64,000 nt of DNA from Jannaschia sp. GRR-S6-38. GTDB taxonomy: Bacteria > Pseudomonadota > Alphaproteobacteria > Rhodobacterales > Rhodobacteraceae. Both the position numbers and the translations under genes were made by a program. The first letter of the stretch is position 1. Each line of letters opens with the position of its first letter. Below the pieces are notes generated by a model that was not told the DNA's origin, did not search any database, and was given only the letters and a program-made list of their open reading frames with translations. This document shows, in pieces, positions 30,264 through 39,988 of the stretch. The stretch spans positions 2,377,501 through 2,441,500 of the forward strand of contig NZ_CP122537.1 in NCBI RefSeq assembly GCF_029853695.1, written 5' to 3'.

Positions 30264-30947
30264 ATGACGATCGACGCTGTCTTCTTCGGTTCGCTCGGCG
30301 CAATCGCCGAGATTTCCGAGTTTCAGCGGCGGGCCTACAATTTCGCCTTCGCCGAGGCGGATCTCGAATGGGTCTGGGACCGCGACAGCTTTCACCACAT
30401 GCTCAAGATCCCCGGCGGGCGGGCGCGGATGGCCAACTTTGCCGCCGCGACGGGGGATCCGGTCGATACCGATGCGCTCTATTCGCGGGCCCTCGCGCAT
30501 TTGCGCCTCATCCTCGCCCGCCAGGCGCCGGCCCCCCGTCCCGGCGTGCTCGACACCATCTGGGCGGCCCGGGCCGCGGGCATCCGGGTGGTCCTGATCT
30601 CGGATGCCGAGCCTGCGCTCGTCGACATCGTCATCGGTGGCCTTGCGCCGCATCTGGGCCCGGACGCGTTCGACTGGATCGGCGCGGGCGAAACCGTCGC
30701 CACGCCGCGCCCCGCGCCGGACCGTTACGCGCGCGCGATCGCGGCCTTCGCGCTGCGGCCCGCCGATGCCGTCGCGATCGAGGACACGCCCGAGGGGGCG
30801 ATGTCCGCGCGCGCCGCGGGCCTCGACGTGCTGGCCTTCCCGGGCGAGGCGATGCGCGACCGGGTCTTTCCGCTGGGCGTCACCGTCACCTGCCATCTGC
30901 GCCCCGCCGCCATCGGGCTCGACCAGCCGGAACTGGCCGCGGAGTGA
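30264..30947 (+). CDS. HAD-superfamily protein lacking catalytic aspartates
   Basis: 227 residues. The fold follows HAD subfamily IA (CbbY/Gph type): cap-domain helices after residue 15, motif II Ser in VVLISDAEP, and motif IV in AVAIEDTPEGAMSARAAGLD. Motif I, normally DxDGT, reads FFGSLGA here (residues 7-13): the nucleophile Asp is Gly9, the acid/base Asp is Leu11, and Thr is Ala13. The motif III Lys is Arg in TPRPAPD. It should therefore not work as a phosphatase or mutase, and may be a binding or regulatory pseudo-enzyme. The reading frame is intact. Divergent from cfa, upstream of aspS. Confidence 0.85.
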   Translation: MTIDAVFFGSLGAIAEISEFQRRAYNFAFAEADLEWVWDRDSFHHMLKIPGGRARMANFAAATGDPVDTDALYSRALAHLRLILARQAPAPRPGVLDTIWAARAAGIRVVLISDAEPALVDIVIGGLAPHLGPDAFDWIGAGETVATPRPAPDRYARAIAAFALRPADAVAIEDTPEGAMSARAAGLDVLAFPGEAMRDRVFPLGVTVTCHLRPAAIGLDQPELAAE

Positions 30948-30969
30948 GCCCGCGCCGCGGCGGGCGAGG

Positions 30970-30998
30970 TTGACACCCCGGGCGGGCCCGTGTTGATC
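30970..30998 (+). promoter_or_regulatory. candidate aspS promoter
   Basis: TTGACA at 30970-30975 and TTGATC at 30993-30998 with a 17-base spacer, 39 bases before the aspS start. The -35 is perfect and the -10 is weak. Confidence 0.5.
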
Positions 30999-31036
30999 GC
31001 GTGCGACACGCAGACCCCCCGACCCCGGAGACATCC

Positions 31037-32809
31037 ATGCACCCCTTCCGCACCCATAGCTGTGCCGGCCTCGACGCCAGCAACGTGGGCGAGACCGTCC
31101 GCCTCTCGGGTTGGGTCCATCGCGTCCGCGATCACGGCGGCGTGCTCTTCATCGACCTGCGCGACCATTACGGCATGACGCAGATGCTGGCCGATCCCGA
31201 CAGCCCGGTCTTCGCCGAGGTCGAGGCAGTCCGGTCCGAATGGTGCATCCGCATCGACGGCGAGGTGAAGAAGCGCGACGATGCGCTGGTGAACCCGAAG
31301 ATCCGCACCGGCGAGATCGAGGTCTTCGTGCGCGACATCGAGGTGCTGGGCCGCGCCAACGAGCTGCCGCTGCAGGTCTTCGGCGATCAGGAGTATCCCG
31401 AGGAGACGCGGCTGCGCTACCGCTTCCTCGACCTGCGGCGCGAGGCGATGCAGCGGAACATGATCCTGCGCTCCGACGTCGTGCGCAGCCTGCGCAACCG
31501 GATGTGGGACCAGGGCTTCAACGAGTTCCAGACCCCGATCATCACCGCCTCCTCGCCCGAAGGCGCGCGCGACTTCATCGTCCCGTCGCGCCTGCATCCC
31601 GGCAAGGTCTACGCGCTGCCGCAGGCGCCACAGCAGTTCAAGCAGCTTCTGATGGTCTCGGGCTTCGACAAGTATTTCCAGATCGCACCCTGCTTCCGCG
31701 ACGAGGACCCGCGCGCCGACCGCAGCCCGACCGATTTCTACCAGCTCGACATGGAGATGAGCTTCGTCACCCAGCAGGATGTGTTCGACAGCATCCAGCC
31801 GGTGATTACCGGGCTGTTCGAGGAGTTCGGCAACGGCCGCAAGGTCGATGCCGACTGGCCGCAGATCTCTTTCCGCGAGGCCGCGTTGAAATACGGCACC
31901 GACAAGCCGGACCTGCGCAACCCGATCGAGATGCAGGACGTGTCCGAGCATTTCCGCGGCTCGGGCTTCGCGATCTTCGCGAGCCTCCTGGAGAAGGACG
32001 GCACCGAGATCCGCGCCATTCCCGCGCCGACGGGCGGGTCGCGCAAGTTCTGCGACCGCATGAACAAGTTCGCGCAGGAGCAGGGGCTGCCCGGTATGGG
32101 CTACATTTTCTGGCGCGAGGGGGCGGATGGCATGGAAGCCGCCGGCCCGCTGGCCAAGAATATCGGGCCCGAGCGGACCGAGGCGATCCGGCAGCAGCTA
32201 GGCCTCGGCGTCGGCGACGCGGCCTTCTTCCTGGGCGGCCGTGCCTCCGAGTTCGAGGCCGTCGCGGGCCGGGCGCGCACGGTGATCGGCGACGAGCTGG
32301 GCCTCATCGACAAGGACCGCTTCGCCTTCGCCTGGATCGTCGATTTCCCGCTCTACGAGAAGGATGACGACGGGACGATCGACTTCTCGCACAATCCCTT
32401 CTCCATGCCGCAGGGCGGGATGGACGCGCTGAAGGGCGATCCGCTCGAGGTGCTGGGCTACCAGTACGACCTGGCCTGCAACGGCTACGAGCTGGTTTCC
32501 GGCGCGATCCGGAACCACCGCCCCGAGATCATGTTCCGCGCCTTCGAGATCGCGGGCTACGGCGAGGACGAGGTCCGCAAGCGCTTCGGCGGCATGGTCA
32601 AGGCGTTCCAATACGGCGCGCCCCCGCATGGCGGCTGCGCGGCCGGGATCGATCGGATCGTGATGCTGCTGGCCGACGAGGCGAATATTCGGGAAGTCAT
32701 CCTCTTCCCGATGAATCAGCGCGCCGAGGACCTGATGATGGGCGCGCCGTCCGAGCCGCTGCCCGGACAGCTGGCCGAGCTCGGATTGCGGAAGATGCCG
32801 ACCGAGTGA
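31037..32809 (+). CDS. aspS: aspartyl-tRNA synthetase
   Basis: 590 residues from ATG 31037. N-terminal OB anticodon-binding domain ([20 protein letters not shown]), class II motifs with [40 protein letters not shown] and [20 protein letters not shown], the bacterial GAD insert in the middle, and [20 protein letters not shown] at the end. Charges tRNA-Asp. In alphaproteobacteria relying on GatCAB (gatC and gatA are 3 kb away) it may also charge tRNA-Asn; that cannot be read directly here. Confidence 0.98.
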   Translation: MHPFRTHSCAGLDASNVGETVRLSGWVHRVRDHGGVLFIDLRDHYGMTQMLADPDSPVFAEVEAVRSEWCIRIDGEVKKRDDALVNPKIRTGEIEVFVRDIEVLGRANELPLQVFGDQEYPEETRLRYRFLDLRREAMQRNMILRSDVVRSLRNRMWDQGFNEFQTPIITASSPEGARDFIVPSRLHPGKVYALPQAPQQFKQLLMVSGFDKYFQIAPCFRDEDPRADRSPTDFYQLDMEMSFVTQQDVFDSIQPVITGLFEEFGNGRKVDADWPQISFREAALKYGTDKPDLRNPIEMQDVSEHFRGSGFAIFASLLEKDGTEIRAIPAPTGGSRKFCDRMNKFAQEQGLPGMGYIFWREGADGMEAAGPLAKNIGPERTEAIRQQLGLGVGDAAFFLGGRASEFEAVAGRARTVIGDELGLIDKDRFAFAWIVDFPLYEKDDDGTIDFSHNPFSMPQGGMDALKGDPLEVLGYQYDLACNGYELVSGAIRNHRPEIMFRAFEIAGYGEDEVRKRFGGMVKAFQYGAPPHGGCAAGIDRIVMLLADEANIREVILFPMNQRAEDLMMGAPSEPLPGQLAELGLRKMPTE

Positions 32810-32817
32810 CGCCGATG

Positions 32818-32849
32818 CTCCGGGCCCCGGCGGAGGCCGGGACCCGGAG
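32818..32849. terminator. hairpin between convergent aspS and GNAT genes
   Basis: CTCCGGG (32818-32824) pairs with CCCGGAG (32843-32849), and CCCGGC (32826-32831) with GCCGGG (32836-32841) inside, with one C/A mismatch. It could stop transcription from either side; no T-run is present. Confidence 0.45.
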
Positions 32850-32863
32850 TGCGGCGCGCGCGA

Positions 32864-33358
32864 TCAGATGGCCGCGGCCATGCGCACCACCGGGAAGGTG
32901 ATTCCCGGCGCGATCGGTGCCTCATCAATGCCATGATCGTCGAATCCCTGCCGCGCGTAGAAGGGCCGCGCGTTGAGCGAGGACAGGCAGTCCAGCCTCC
33001 GCACACCCCCCGCGCGCGCCTTGTCGCGGATATGCCGCATCAGGCGCGAGGCATGGCCCTTCTTGAGGTGGTCGGGATGGGTCGCGACATGGCGCACATG
33101 GCCCGTCCCCTCGGGGCAGTCCTCGCCCGGCGCGGTGGCCGTCCAGCCGCCCACCGCGACCAGCTCCAGCCGTTCGAACAGCATGTAATAACTTCCCGAT
33201 TCCAACAGCTTGGGGTTCGCGCGATCGAGCAGGGGCAGGATCGCGTTCACCGCGTGGCCGTCGTAATCGTCGAGAAGCAGCCGGGGATAGACCGCAGAAA
33301 GCAGGCCGTCGATCAGCGGCCGGTCAGCGAGACCGGCCGGTCGTATGTAGATACCCAT
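32864..33358 (-). CDS. GNAT family N-acetyltransferase
   Basis: 164 residues. Acetyl-CoA motif A is VRHVATHPDHLKKGHASRLM, followed by LDCLSSLNARPFYARQGFDD (motif B, Tyr as usual). Substrate unknown. It is downstream of rpmG on the same strand, separated by a strong terminator, and converges on aspS. Confidence 0.85.
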   Translation of the reverse strand: MGIYIRPAGLADRPLIDGLLSAVYPRLLLDDYDGHAVNAILPLLDRANPKLLESGSYYMLFERLELVAVGGWTATAPGEDCPEGTGHVRHVATHPDHLKKGHASRLMRHIRDKARAGGVRRLDCLSSLNARPFYARQGFDDHGIDEAPIAPGITFPVVRMAAAI

Positions 33359-33386
33359 AGTTAGCAGACTCCGATGCCAGAATTGA

Positions 33387-33419
33387 AGAAAGGCCGGGCG
33401 GATGGCAGTCCGCCCGGCC
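33387..33419 (-). terminator. intrinsic terminator of rpmG
   Basis: An 11-bp perfect stem pairs 33392-33402 with 33409-33419 around a 6-base loop, followed on the minus strand by TTTCTT. It lies 38 bases past the rpmG stop. Confidence 0.85.
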
Positions 33420-33456
33420 TCTCAATAGTCCGGCATCGGTTAAGGCAGAATTAACC

Positions 33457-33624
33457 TTACTTAATTTTGCCTTCTTTGTACTCGACGTGCTTGCGCGCGA
33501 CGGGGTCGAACTTCCGCACGACCATCTTCTCGGTCATCGTGCGGGCGTTCTTCTTGGTCACGTAGAAGTGGCCGGTCCCGGCCGAGGAATTCAGCCGGAT
33601 CTTGATCGTGGTGGGCTTCGCCAT
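33457..33624 (-). CDS. rpmG: 50S ribosomal protein L33
   Basis: A 55-residue frame from ATG 33624 to TAA 33457. It starts [20 protein letters not shown], continues [20 protein letters not shown] and ends [15 protein letters not shown], the full L33 pattern. No CxxC pairs are present, so it is the zinc-free form. It is a single gene with its own terminator, flanked by rnpB upstream and the acetyltransferase downstream. Confidence 0.97.
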   Translation of the reverse strand: MAKPTTIKIRLNSSAGTGHFYVTKKNARTMTEKMVVRKFDPVARKHVEYKEGKIK

Positions 33625-33745
33625 CGTATGTCTCCTGCGTCGGTCGGGTCTTTGGTCCGCGAGTTCCGCGCGCCGCCCCGTTCAATCCGGAAGCCGCCTT
33701 CTAGCCGCTCGGGCCGTGCTGTCAAGCGAGGCGGCGAGGCGATAT

Positions 33746-34112
33746 GCGGGGCGCCTGTAAGCCGGATTCTGTCCCCCGGGCGAGCCCGGATGGGCGACCA
33801 TTCATCTCGATCCCGCGTTGCCGCGGAACCTGAAGCTGCCAACCCGGACCGCGAGGCGAAGCACCCCGTCTGCGGCCCCTATTCGGCATTGCTCCCGGTG
33901 GGGCTTGCCGTGCGGGGGACGTTGCCGCCCCCCCGGTGGGCTCTTACCCCACCGTTTCACCCTTGCCCCGGGCGGACCCGAGGCGGTTTCTTCTCTGTGG
34001 CGCTTTCCGTCGGCTTGCGCCGCCCGGGCATTACCCGGCACCGTCGCTTCGTGGAGTCCGGACTTTCCTCCCGCAGGGCTTGCACCCCGCGCGCGGCCGC
34101 CCGGCGCCCCGC
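33746..34112 (-). ncRNA. rnpB: RNase P RNA (class A)
   Basis: The minus strand carries the RNase P signatures: near the 5' end GAGGAAAGTCCGGACTCCAC with gaagcgacggtgccgggtaa, and near the 3' end ACAGAATCCGGCTTACAGG. The ends pair as helix P1: GCGGGGCGCC (34112-34103) with GGCGCCCCGC (33755-33746). That gives about 367 nt; true ends may extend a few bases. It is the ribozyme that trims tRNA 5' leaders. It lies between rpmG and the amidase gene, 12 bases after the latter's stop. Confidence 0.96.
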
Positions 34113-34124
34113 ATGGAGGGGGAG

Positions 34125-34820
34125 CTATGAAGCGTTCCGGTCCGCGTCAACGGGAAAGCGCCGCGCGAGATCCGCGGCAAGCCCCATATCGGTCGCGTCG
34201 AGCGGGCCGCGGGCCCAAGGGCGGACACGCAGGCGCACCGCGCCGAGCAGCACGTCGAGGGGTACGTCGGCCGTCCAGCCCGCGCGCGCCACGTCGGCGC
34301 AGAAACGGGCGGGATCGGGCTCCGGCGCCCCGCGCGGTTCGGGCCAGATCGACAGGCCGAGCAGCGCCAGCCGCCGCCAGTCGAAGCGCGGGCCGGGGTC
34401 GATCTTGCGGCCGGGGGCCGCGTCGGAATGGCCGATCACGCCCCTCGGCGCGATCCCGTGCCGGTCGAGCAGGAGAGCCAGGAGCGCCTCGAGCGCGTCC
34501 ATCTGTGCGGCGGTGAAGGGCGAGGCCCCGTCATTGGAGAGCTCGATCCCCAGCGAGCGCGAATTGAGATCGTCCGAGGCGCCCCAGCGCCCGGCGCCCG
34601 CGTGCCAGGCGCGGCGGTCGTCGTCGACCAGGCGGAAGACGGATCCATCCTCGCCCACGAGGTAATGGCAGGAGACCTCCGTCTCGGGCAGGCGAAGCCG
34701 CTTCAGCGCCGGTTCCGGCCCGCCGGTCATGGCGGTGTAATGCAGCATCACGAGGTCGGGCGTGGTCGAGCCGCCCCGGCGGGGTCCGTGATTCGGACTT
34801 GGCCGGTCCTGGATCTGCAC
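34125..34820 (-). CDS. AmpD-like N-acetylmuramoyl-L-alanine amidase
   Basis: I start at GTG 34820 (VQIQDRPSPNHGPRRGG), 5 bases after the lipoprotein stop, giving 231 residues; the frame has no better start close by. The Amidase_2 domain shows zinc ligands His in MLHYTAMTGG and His/Asp in GHSDAAPGRKIDPGPRFDW, plus RAWHAGAGRWGASDDLNSRS and GIELSNDG. No signal peptide, so probably a cytoplasmic AmpD-type enzyme recycling anhydro-muropeptides. The C-terminal 45 residues are an extra domain rich in Arg and Asp. Confidence 0.88.
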   Translation of the reverse strand: MQIQDRPSPNHGPRRGGSTTPDLVMLHYTAMTGGPEPALKRLRLPETEVSCHYLVGEDGSVFRLVDDDRRAWHAGAGRWGASDDLNSRSLGIELSNDGASPFTAAQMDALEALLALLLDRHGIAPRGVIGHSDAAPGRKIDPGPRFDWRRLALLGLSIWPEPRGAPEPDPARFCADVARAGWTADVPLDVLLGAVRLRVRPWARGPLDATDMGLAADLARRFPVDADRNAS

Positions 34821-34825
34821 GCGGA

Positions 34826-35626
34826 TCAGTTCTGGACGAGCGCGCGGAACGTCGCCGGATCCCAACCGCAGGCATTGCCGTCGCCGTCCGGGTCGAGACC
34901 CAGCCGGTCCCGCTCCGGCCCGCCGGCGGCGAGGAAATCCTCCTGCGCGATATCGGCGGTGCGGTAGCCCTGACAGCGCGCCTCGGCGCGGCGGGCGGAG
35001 GAAAGGGGATTGCGGCTGAAGGCCCGCGTGCCGACCGGCTGCGCCTGGTTGATCGCATAGGCGACGATATTGGGCCGGCCATCCTCGGGGCGCTGCAACT
35101 GCGTCGGGCGGACGATCTGGTATTGCTGCCGCGCGGCGCGCACGCGCGCGGCGTCGTCCTCGATCGAGCGGGCGGCCGAGACGGCGGCGAAATCCTGTTC
35201 GCGGCTGATATTCGGGTTGTCGCGGTCGAGATCCAGCGGCGCGGAGGTGCCCGCCGGGGCCGTGGCCGCCGGAGGAAGCGGCGCCGGCGCGGCGGCGGCG
35301 ACCTGCGCGGGCGGGACCTGCGCGGGCGCGATCGAGATCGGCTGGCTCGCCGGCGGCCGGGCCGGCGCGGTCCCCGGCTGCAGCACCGCCCGCGTCGCGC
35401 TCGCGATCTGCTGGGCTTCGCTGGCGGGCGGCGTCGTGGGCGGCAGCACGGTCTGTTCGGGCCGAAGCGGCGCCGGCGTTCCGCGCAGCATGGCCTCGCG
35501 GCGGGCGGCATATTGCGCGGGCGTCTCGAACCCGGCGCCGCGCGGCGCGCTTTCGGGGACCGGCGGCTCGCAAGCCGCGAGAAGCGTCAGGGCCAGACCG
35601 GCCCCGATCAGGGATGGGATACGCAT
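34826..35626 (-). CDS. lipoprotein with C-terminal excalibur-like calcium motif
   Basis: 266 residues from ATG 35626. Lipobox LTLLAAC (Cys19) after a short signal peptide. A long Pro/Ala-rich linker (about 25-125) is probably disordered. The C-terminal 45 residues hold two Cys and DPDGDGNACGWDP, the DxDxDGxxC pattern of excalibur domains. Likely anchored in the outer membrane or periplasmic face, perhaps spanning to the wall. It lies 5 bases upstream of the amidase start, so both form an operon, consistent with a cell-wall role (inference). Confidence 0.85.
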   Translation of the reverse strand: MRIPSLIGAGLALTLLAACEPPVPESAPRGAGFETPAQYAARREAMLRGTPAPLRPEQTVLPPTTPPASEAQQIASATRAVLQPGTAPARPPASQPISIAPAQVPPAQVAAAAPAPLPPAATAPAGTSAPLDLDRDNPNISREQDFAAVSAARSIEDDAARVRAARQQYQIVRPTQLQRPEDGRPNIVAYAINQAQPVGTRAFSRNPLSSARRAEARCQGYRTADIAQEDFLAAGGPERDRLGLDPDGDGNACGWDPATFRALVQN

Positions 35627-35658
35627 GACCTGCCTCGCTCGGTTCTTTTGACCGAACC

Positions 35659-37137
35659 CTACCACCACTTCGCGGGGCGATCCACGAAACCCGCCCGTTC
35701 CTCGACGGCGGAAGCGACATTGAGCAATTCGCCTTCCGCCCAGGGCTTGCCGATCAGCTGGAGTCCCATCGGCAGCCCCCGCTTGTCGAGGCCCGCGGGC
35801 ACCGCGACGCCCGGCAGCCCGGCGAGGTTCACCGTCACGGTGAACACGTCGTTGAGATACATCTGGATCGGCGTGAAGTTCGCGCCCAACTCGAAGGCCG
35901 AGGAGGGCGTGGCGGGCGTCAGGATGGCGTCGACCCCCGCGGCGAAGGCATCCTCGAAATCCTTCTTGATCAGCGTCCGCACCCGGCGCGCGCGGTTGTA
36001 ATAGGCGTCGTAGAACCCCGCCGAGAGCACGTAGGTGCCCACCATCACGCGGCGCTGCACCTCGTCGCCGAAGCCTTCCGCGCGGGTCTTCTCGTACATC
36101 TCGGTGATGCCGTCGCCCTGGCCCAGCTTCGCGCGATGGCCGAAGCGGACCCCGTCGTAGCGCGCGAGGTTGGAGGAGGCCTCGGCTGGCGCGATCACGT
36201 AATAGGCCGGCAGGGCGTATTTCGTGTGCGGCAGCGAGATGTCGCGGATCTCGGCGCCCGCGTCCCGCAGCATCTCGATGCCGCGGGCCCAGAGCGTCTC
36301 GATCTCTTCGGGCATGCCGTCGATGCGGTATTCGCGCGGGATGCCGATGACCTGGCCCTTCACGTCGCCGGTCAGCATGGCCTCGAAATCCGGCACCGCC
36401 AGATCGGCGGAGGTCGAATCCTTCGGATCATGCCCCGACATGGCGCGCAGGAAGATCGCGGCGTCGCGCACCGAGCGCGTCATCGGACCCGCCTGGTCGA
36501 GCGAGGAGGCGAAGGCCACCACGCCCCAGCGCGAGCAGCGCCCGTAGGTCGGCTTGATCCCGGTGATGCCGGTGAAGGCCGCCGGCTGGCGGATCGAGCC
36601 GCCGGTATCGGTGCCCAGCGCGCCCAGGCACAGCCGCGCCGCCACCGCCGCCGCCGAGCCGCCGGAGGAGCCGCCGGGCGTAAGGCTCGCGTCGGAATTG
36701 CCCGCCCGCCACGGGTTCACCGCATCGCCGTAGGTGCTGGTCTCGTTCGACGAGCCCATCGCGAACTCGTCCATGTTGAGCTTGCCCAGCATGACCGCGC
36801 CGTCCTGGAACAGCTTGTCGGTGATGGTCGACTCGTATTCCGGCTTGAAGCCTTCGAGAATGCGCGAGCCGGCCTGGCTGGGCACGCCGCGCGTGCAAAA
36901 CAGGTCCTTCACCCCGATCGGGATGCCGCACATGTCGGGCGCGTCGCCGCGGCGGATGCGGGCGTCGGCGTGCTCGGCCTGCGCGCGCGCGATCTCGGGC
37001 GTGTGGTGGACGAAGGCGTTGAGCGCGCCGGCTTCCGCGACCGCTTCCAGATGCGCCTCGGTCAGCGCCTGCGCCGTCGTCTCGCCCGCCCGGAGCGCGT
37101 CGCGCGCGCCCGCGATGGTCAGCTCGGTGAGGTTCAT
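35659..37137 (-). CDS. gatA: Asp-tRNA(Asn)/Glu-tRNA(Gln) amidotransferase subunit A
   Basis: 492 residues from ATG 37137 in an ATGA overlap with gatC. Amidase-signature triad: Lys in [10 protein letters not shown], Ser in [20 protein letters not shown] and the nucleophile Ser in [19 protein letters not shown]. It releases ammonia from glutamine for GatB to amidate mischarged tRNA. gatB is not in the window. Length is normal. Confidence 0.97.
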   Translation of the reverse strand: MNLTELTIAGARDALRAGETTAQALTEAHLEAVAEAGALNAFVHHTPEIARAQAEHADARIRRGDAPDMCGIPIGVKDLFCTRGVPSQAGSRILEGFKPEYESTITDKLFQDGAVMLGKLNMDEFAMGSSNETSTYGDAVNPWRAGNSDASLTPGGSSGGSAAAVAARLCLGALGTDTGGSIRQPAAFTGITGIKPTYGRCSRWGVVAFASSLDQAGPMTRSVRDAAIFLRAMSGHDPKDSTSADLAVPDFEAMLTGDVKGQVIGIPREYRIDGMPEEIETLWARGIEMLRDAGAEIRDISLPHTKYALPAYYVIAPAEASSNLARYDGVRFGHRAKLGQGDGITEMYEKTRAEGFGDEVQRRVMVGTYVLSAGFYDAYYNRARRVRTLIKKDFEDAFAAGVDAILTPATPSSAFELGANFTPIQMYLNDVFTVTVNLAGLPGVAVPAGLDKRGLPMGLQLIGKPWAEGELLNVASAVEERAGFVDRPAKWW

Positions 37138-37421
37138 TCGACCACCTTCGGCACGGCGAAGAAGCCCTCGCGCGCGTCGGGCGCGTTGGCGAGCACCGCG
37201 GCCTGCTGCTTGCCGTCCGTGACCACGTCCTCGCGCCGCTTCAGGCGCATGGGCGTGACCGAAACCATAGGCTCGACGCCCTCGACATCGACTTCCTGGA
37301 GCTGCTCGATGAAGCCCAGGATCGCGTTGAACTCCCCCGCCAGCGCGGGCAGGCGCTCCTCGGGCACGGCGATGCGCGCCAGATGCGCGATGCGTCGCGC
37401 GGTCTCGGTGTCGATGGACAT
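37134..37421 (-). CDS. gatC: Asp-tRNA(Asn)/Glu-tRNA(Gln) amidotransferase subunit C
   Basis: 95 residues: [53 protein letters not shown] and the ending [17 protein letters not shown], which is near invariant in GatC. It holds GatA and GatB together. First gene of gatCA. Confidence 0.97.
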   Translation of the reverse strand: MSIDTETARRIAHLARIAVPEERLPALAGEFNAILGFIEQLQEVDVEGVEPMVSVTPMRLKRREDVVTDGKQQAAVLANAPDAREGFFAVPKVVE

Positions 37422-37549
37422 GGGGCGGCCCTCTCGGTCGGTTCCGGGGCGGTCTATCGGCAGGGCGCGCCGGGTTCAATATCCGCCGCCCGGGCCGTCC
37501 CGCCCCTTGCATCGCCCCCCGCACGCGGCCTATTTGAAGCCTGCACGAC

Positions 37550-37623
37550 GCGGGCGTTGTGTAATGGTAAGACCTCAGCCTTCCAAGCTGATGATACGGG
37601 TTCGATTCCCGTCGCCCGCTCCA
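37550..37623 (+). tRNA. tRNA-Gly (UCC)
   Basis: Acceptor GCGGGCG (37550-37556) pairs with CGCCCGC (37613-37619), then discriminator T and encoded CCA (37621-37623). D-arm with gtaatggtaagac, anticodon loop CTTCCAA giving UCC, and T-arm CGGGTTCGATTCCCG. All arms fold. Confidence 0.97.
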
Positions 37624-37633
37624 ATCCTTCCGA

Positions 37634-37807
37634 TCAGATCCCCAGCGGCGCGCGCAGCAGGTTGAGCAGGACCGCGGCCACCATGCCGACGCCCGCGCCG
37701 ATGGCCAGGCGGGTGCCGCGCCGCTGCGTGGCGGGCACGTAGCCGGCCAGAACCATGCAGACGAGCCCGTAGAAGACCATCGCCGTCACGTCGATCGGGT
37801 TGTACAT
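37634..37807 (-). CDS. small two-helix membrane protein
   Basis: 57 residues from ATG 37807 behind [25 protein letters not shown] and a second hydrophobic stretch ([20 protein letters not shown]) flank a basic loop (PATQRRGTR). Such short apolipoprotein-like membrane proteins are common and uncharacterised in Rhodobacteraceae. It ends 10 bases from the tRNA on the other strand. Confidence 0.72.
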   Translation of the reverse strand: MYNPIDVTAMVFYGLVCMVLAGYVPATQRRGTRLAIGAGVGMVAAVLLNLLRAPLGI

Positions 37808-37929
37808 CGCGCACCTCTTTCGCGTCACGGTGGTGCGGGTCGCCCGGCCGGTCAAGCCCTGCGGCGCGGCGTCGTTCTTGCGCCCCGGGGCCGGCGCGGA
37901 TACCCCGAACCCGCCAATCCGGAGGGCAC

Positions 37930-39711
37930 ATGGTCGAGATCGCCAAGGAAGCGGACCGTACGGGATCGAAGCGGATCGGAAGCCTGCGGTCGCTCGCGCC
38001 GTTCTTCCGGCCGCATATCGGCATGGTGGCCGCCGCGCTGGCCGCGCTGGTCCTGACGGCTTGCGTCTCGCTGGTCCTGCCGCTGGCCGTGCGCCGCGTC
38101 GTGGACGGCTTCCAGACCGGCGAGGCGGAGCTTCTGGACCAGTATTTCGCCGCCGCGCTGGTGATCGCCGCGCTGCTCGCGGTGGGCACGGGCCTGCGCT
38201 ACTACCTCGTGACCCGGCTGGGCGAGCGCGTGGTGGCCGATATCCGGAAGGCCGTCTTCGGCCGGATGATCCGGATGAGCCCCAATTTCTACGACGGGAT
38301 CCTGACCGGCGAGGTTCTCAGCCGGATCACGACGGACACGACGCTTCTGCTCTCGGTCATCGGCTCCTCGGTTTCGGTCGCGCTGCGCAACGTGCTGATC
38401 TTCGCGGGCGGCCTGGCGCTGATGCTCTGGACGGCGCCGAAGCTGTCGGGGCTGGTGCTGCTGATCGTGCCGGCGGTGATCGTGCCGATCATCGTGCTAG
38501 GCCGGCGGCTCCGGACCCTGAGCCGGGAGAACCAGGACTGGATCGCCGAAAGCTCCGGGCGCGCCTCGGAATGGCTGCTCTCGGCGCAGACGGTCCAGGC
38601 CTATACCTTCGAGGGCGAGGCCAGCCGGCGCTTCGACGACGTCACCGAGAAGAGCTTCCGCGCGGCGCGCACGCGCATCCGGGTCCGCGCGGTCATGACC
38701 GTGATCGTCATCCTGCTGACCTTCGCGGGGATCGTCGGCGTGCTGTGGATCGGGGCGCGCGATGTCCGCGCCGACGTGATGTCCATCGGCGAGCTCATCC
38801 AGTTCCTCATCTACGCGATCATGGTCGCGGGCTCCGTCGCGGCGCTGTCGGAGATCTGGGGCGAGCTGCAGCGCGCCGCGGGCGCGACCGAGCGGCTGGT
38901 CGAACTGCTGGAGGTCGAGGACGACGTGCGGGACCCGGCCGCGTCGCGGCCCCTGCCGGCGGGCGAGGCCATCGCCTTCGAGAACGTCACCTTCCGCTAC
39001 CCGACCCGGCCCGAGATCGCCGCGCTCAATGGCGTGTCGCTCGACGTGGCCCCGGGCGAGACGGTGGCGCTGGTCGGGCCTTCGGGCGCGGGCAAGTCGA
39101 CGATGATCCAGCTTCTGCAGCGCTTCTACGATCCCGACGAGGGGCGCGTGACGCTGGGCGGCACCGATCTGCGCGATATGGATCGCGACGCGTTCCGCGG
39201 CCGCATGGCGCTGGTGCCGCAGGATCCGGTGATCTTCGCCGCCTCGGCGCGCGACAACATCCGCTTCGGCAATCCCGACGCCAACGACGCGCAGGTCGAG
39301 GCCGCCGCCCGCGCCGCCGCTGCGCATGATTTCCTGACGGCGCTGCCGCAGGGCTACGACACCTATGTGGGCGAGCGCGGCGTGATGCTGTCGGGCGGCC
39401 AGAAGCAGCGCATCGCCATCGCCCGCGCCATCTTGCGCGACGCGCCGGTCCTGTTGCTGGACGAGGCGACCTCGGCGCTGGACGCCGAAAGCGAGCGCGC
39501 GGTGCAGGATGCCGTGGCGCTCCTGGCCGAGGGGCGCACGACGATCATCGTCGCCCATCGGCTCGCCACGGTGAAGAAGGCCGGCCGCATCGTGGTGATG
39601 CAGGATGGCGGCATCGTCGCGCAGGGCACGCATGACGCGCTGGTCGCGCAGGGCGGGCTCTATGCCCGGCTGGCGCGGCTGCAATTCACCGACGGGATGG
39701 CGGCGGAATAG
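37930..39711 (+). CDS. ABC transporter, fused permease and ATPase (MsbA-like half-transporter)
   Basis: 593 residues behind GGAGG. The N-terminal exporter membrane domain has six helices (about 20-310; ITTDTTLLLSVIGSSVSVAL). The nucleotide-binding domain shows GPSGAGKSTMIQLLQRFY (Walker A), MLSGGQKQRIAIARAI (signature), PVLLLDEATSALD (Walker B) and IIVAHRLATVKKA (H-loop). A homodimeric exporter of lipid, drug or peptide is expected; the substrate is not evident. No accessory genes are adjacent. Confidence 0.93.
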   Translation: MVEIAKEADRTGSKRIGSLRSLAPFFRPHIGMVAAALAALVLTACVSLVLPLAVRRVVDGFQTGEAELLDQYFAAALVIAALLAVGTGLRYYLVTRLGERVVADIRKAVFGRMIRMSPNFYDGILTGEVLSRITTDTTLLLSVIGSSVSVALRNVLIFAGGLALMLWTAPKLSGLVLLIVPAVIVPIIVLGRRLRTLSRENQDWIAESSGRASEWLLSAQTVQAYTFEGEASRRFDDVTEKSFRAARTRIRVRAVMTVIVILLTFAGIVGVLWIGARDVRADVMSIGELIQFLIYAIMVAGSVAALSEIWGELQRAAGATERLVELLEVEDDVRDPAASRPLPAGEAIAFENVTFRYPTRPEIAALNGVSLDVAPGETVALVGPSGAGKSTMIQLLQRFYDPDEGRVTLGGTDLRDMDRDAFRGRMALVPQDPVIFAASARDNIRFGNPDANDAQVEAAARAAAAHDFLTALPQGYDTYVGERGVMLSGGQKQRIAIARAILRDAPVLLLDEATSALDAESERAVQDAVALLAEGRTTIIVAHRLATVKKAGRIVVMQDGGIVAQGTHDALVAQGGLYARLARLQFTDGMAAE

Positions 39712-39766
39712 CGGCTTCACGTGCTCGTGGCGTGACGCCCCGCCGGTGGCCCGCTACGGTGCGCGC

Positions 39767-39988
39767 ATGGCCGATCGCATGCTCATCACCGGGGCCGCCG
39801 GGACGACGCTTCTGGCGCTGTGCTGCGTCACGCCGCTACTGCCCGCGACGCTCTCGGCGCTGGGTCTGGGCCTGCTGGTCCCCGTCCTGTGGCGTGACGC
39901 GGTGCTCTTGCCGCTTCTGGGCCTATTCCTTCTGCTGACCGGATATGCGCTATGGCGACGTCGGACCCGATCCTCGTCTCGCGGCTGA
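39767..39988 (+). CDS. MerF-like small membrane transporter
   Basis: 73 residues from ATG 39767. Two hydrophobic helices; the first ends in a vicinal pair (LLALCCVTPLLPATLSALGL), as in the mercury importer MerF (Cys-Cys followed by TP). MerF carries Hg(II) through the inner membrane via two Cys pairs; only one pair is present here, so metal specificity is uncertain. The next gene overlaps it by 37 bases and encodes a very Cys-rich protein. No merA, merP or merR is nearby. Confidence 0.75.
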   Translation: MADRMLITGAAGTTLLALCCVTPLLPATLSALGLGLLVPVLWRDAVLLPLLGLFLLLTGYALWRRRTRSSSRG

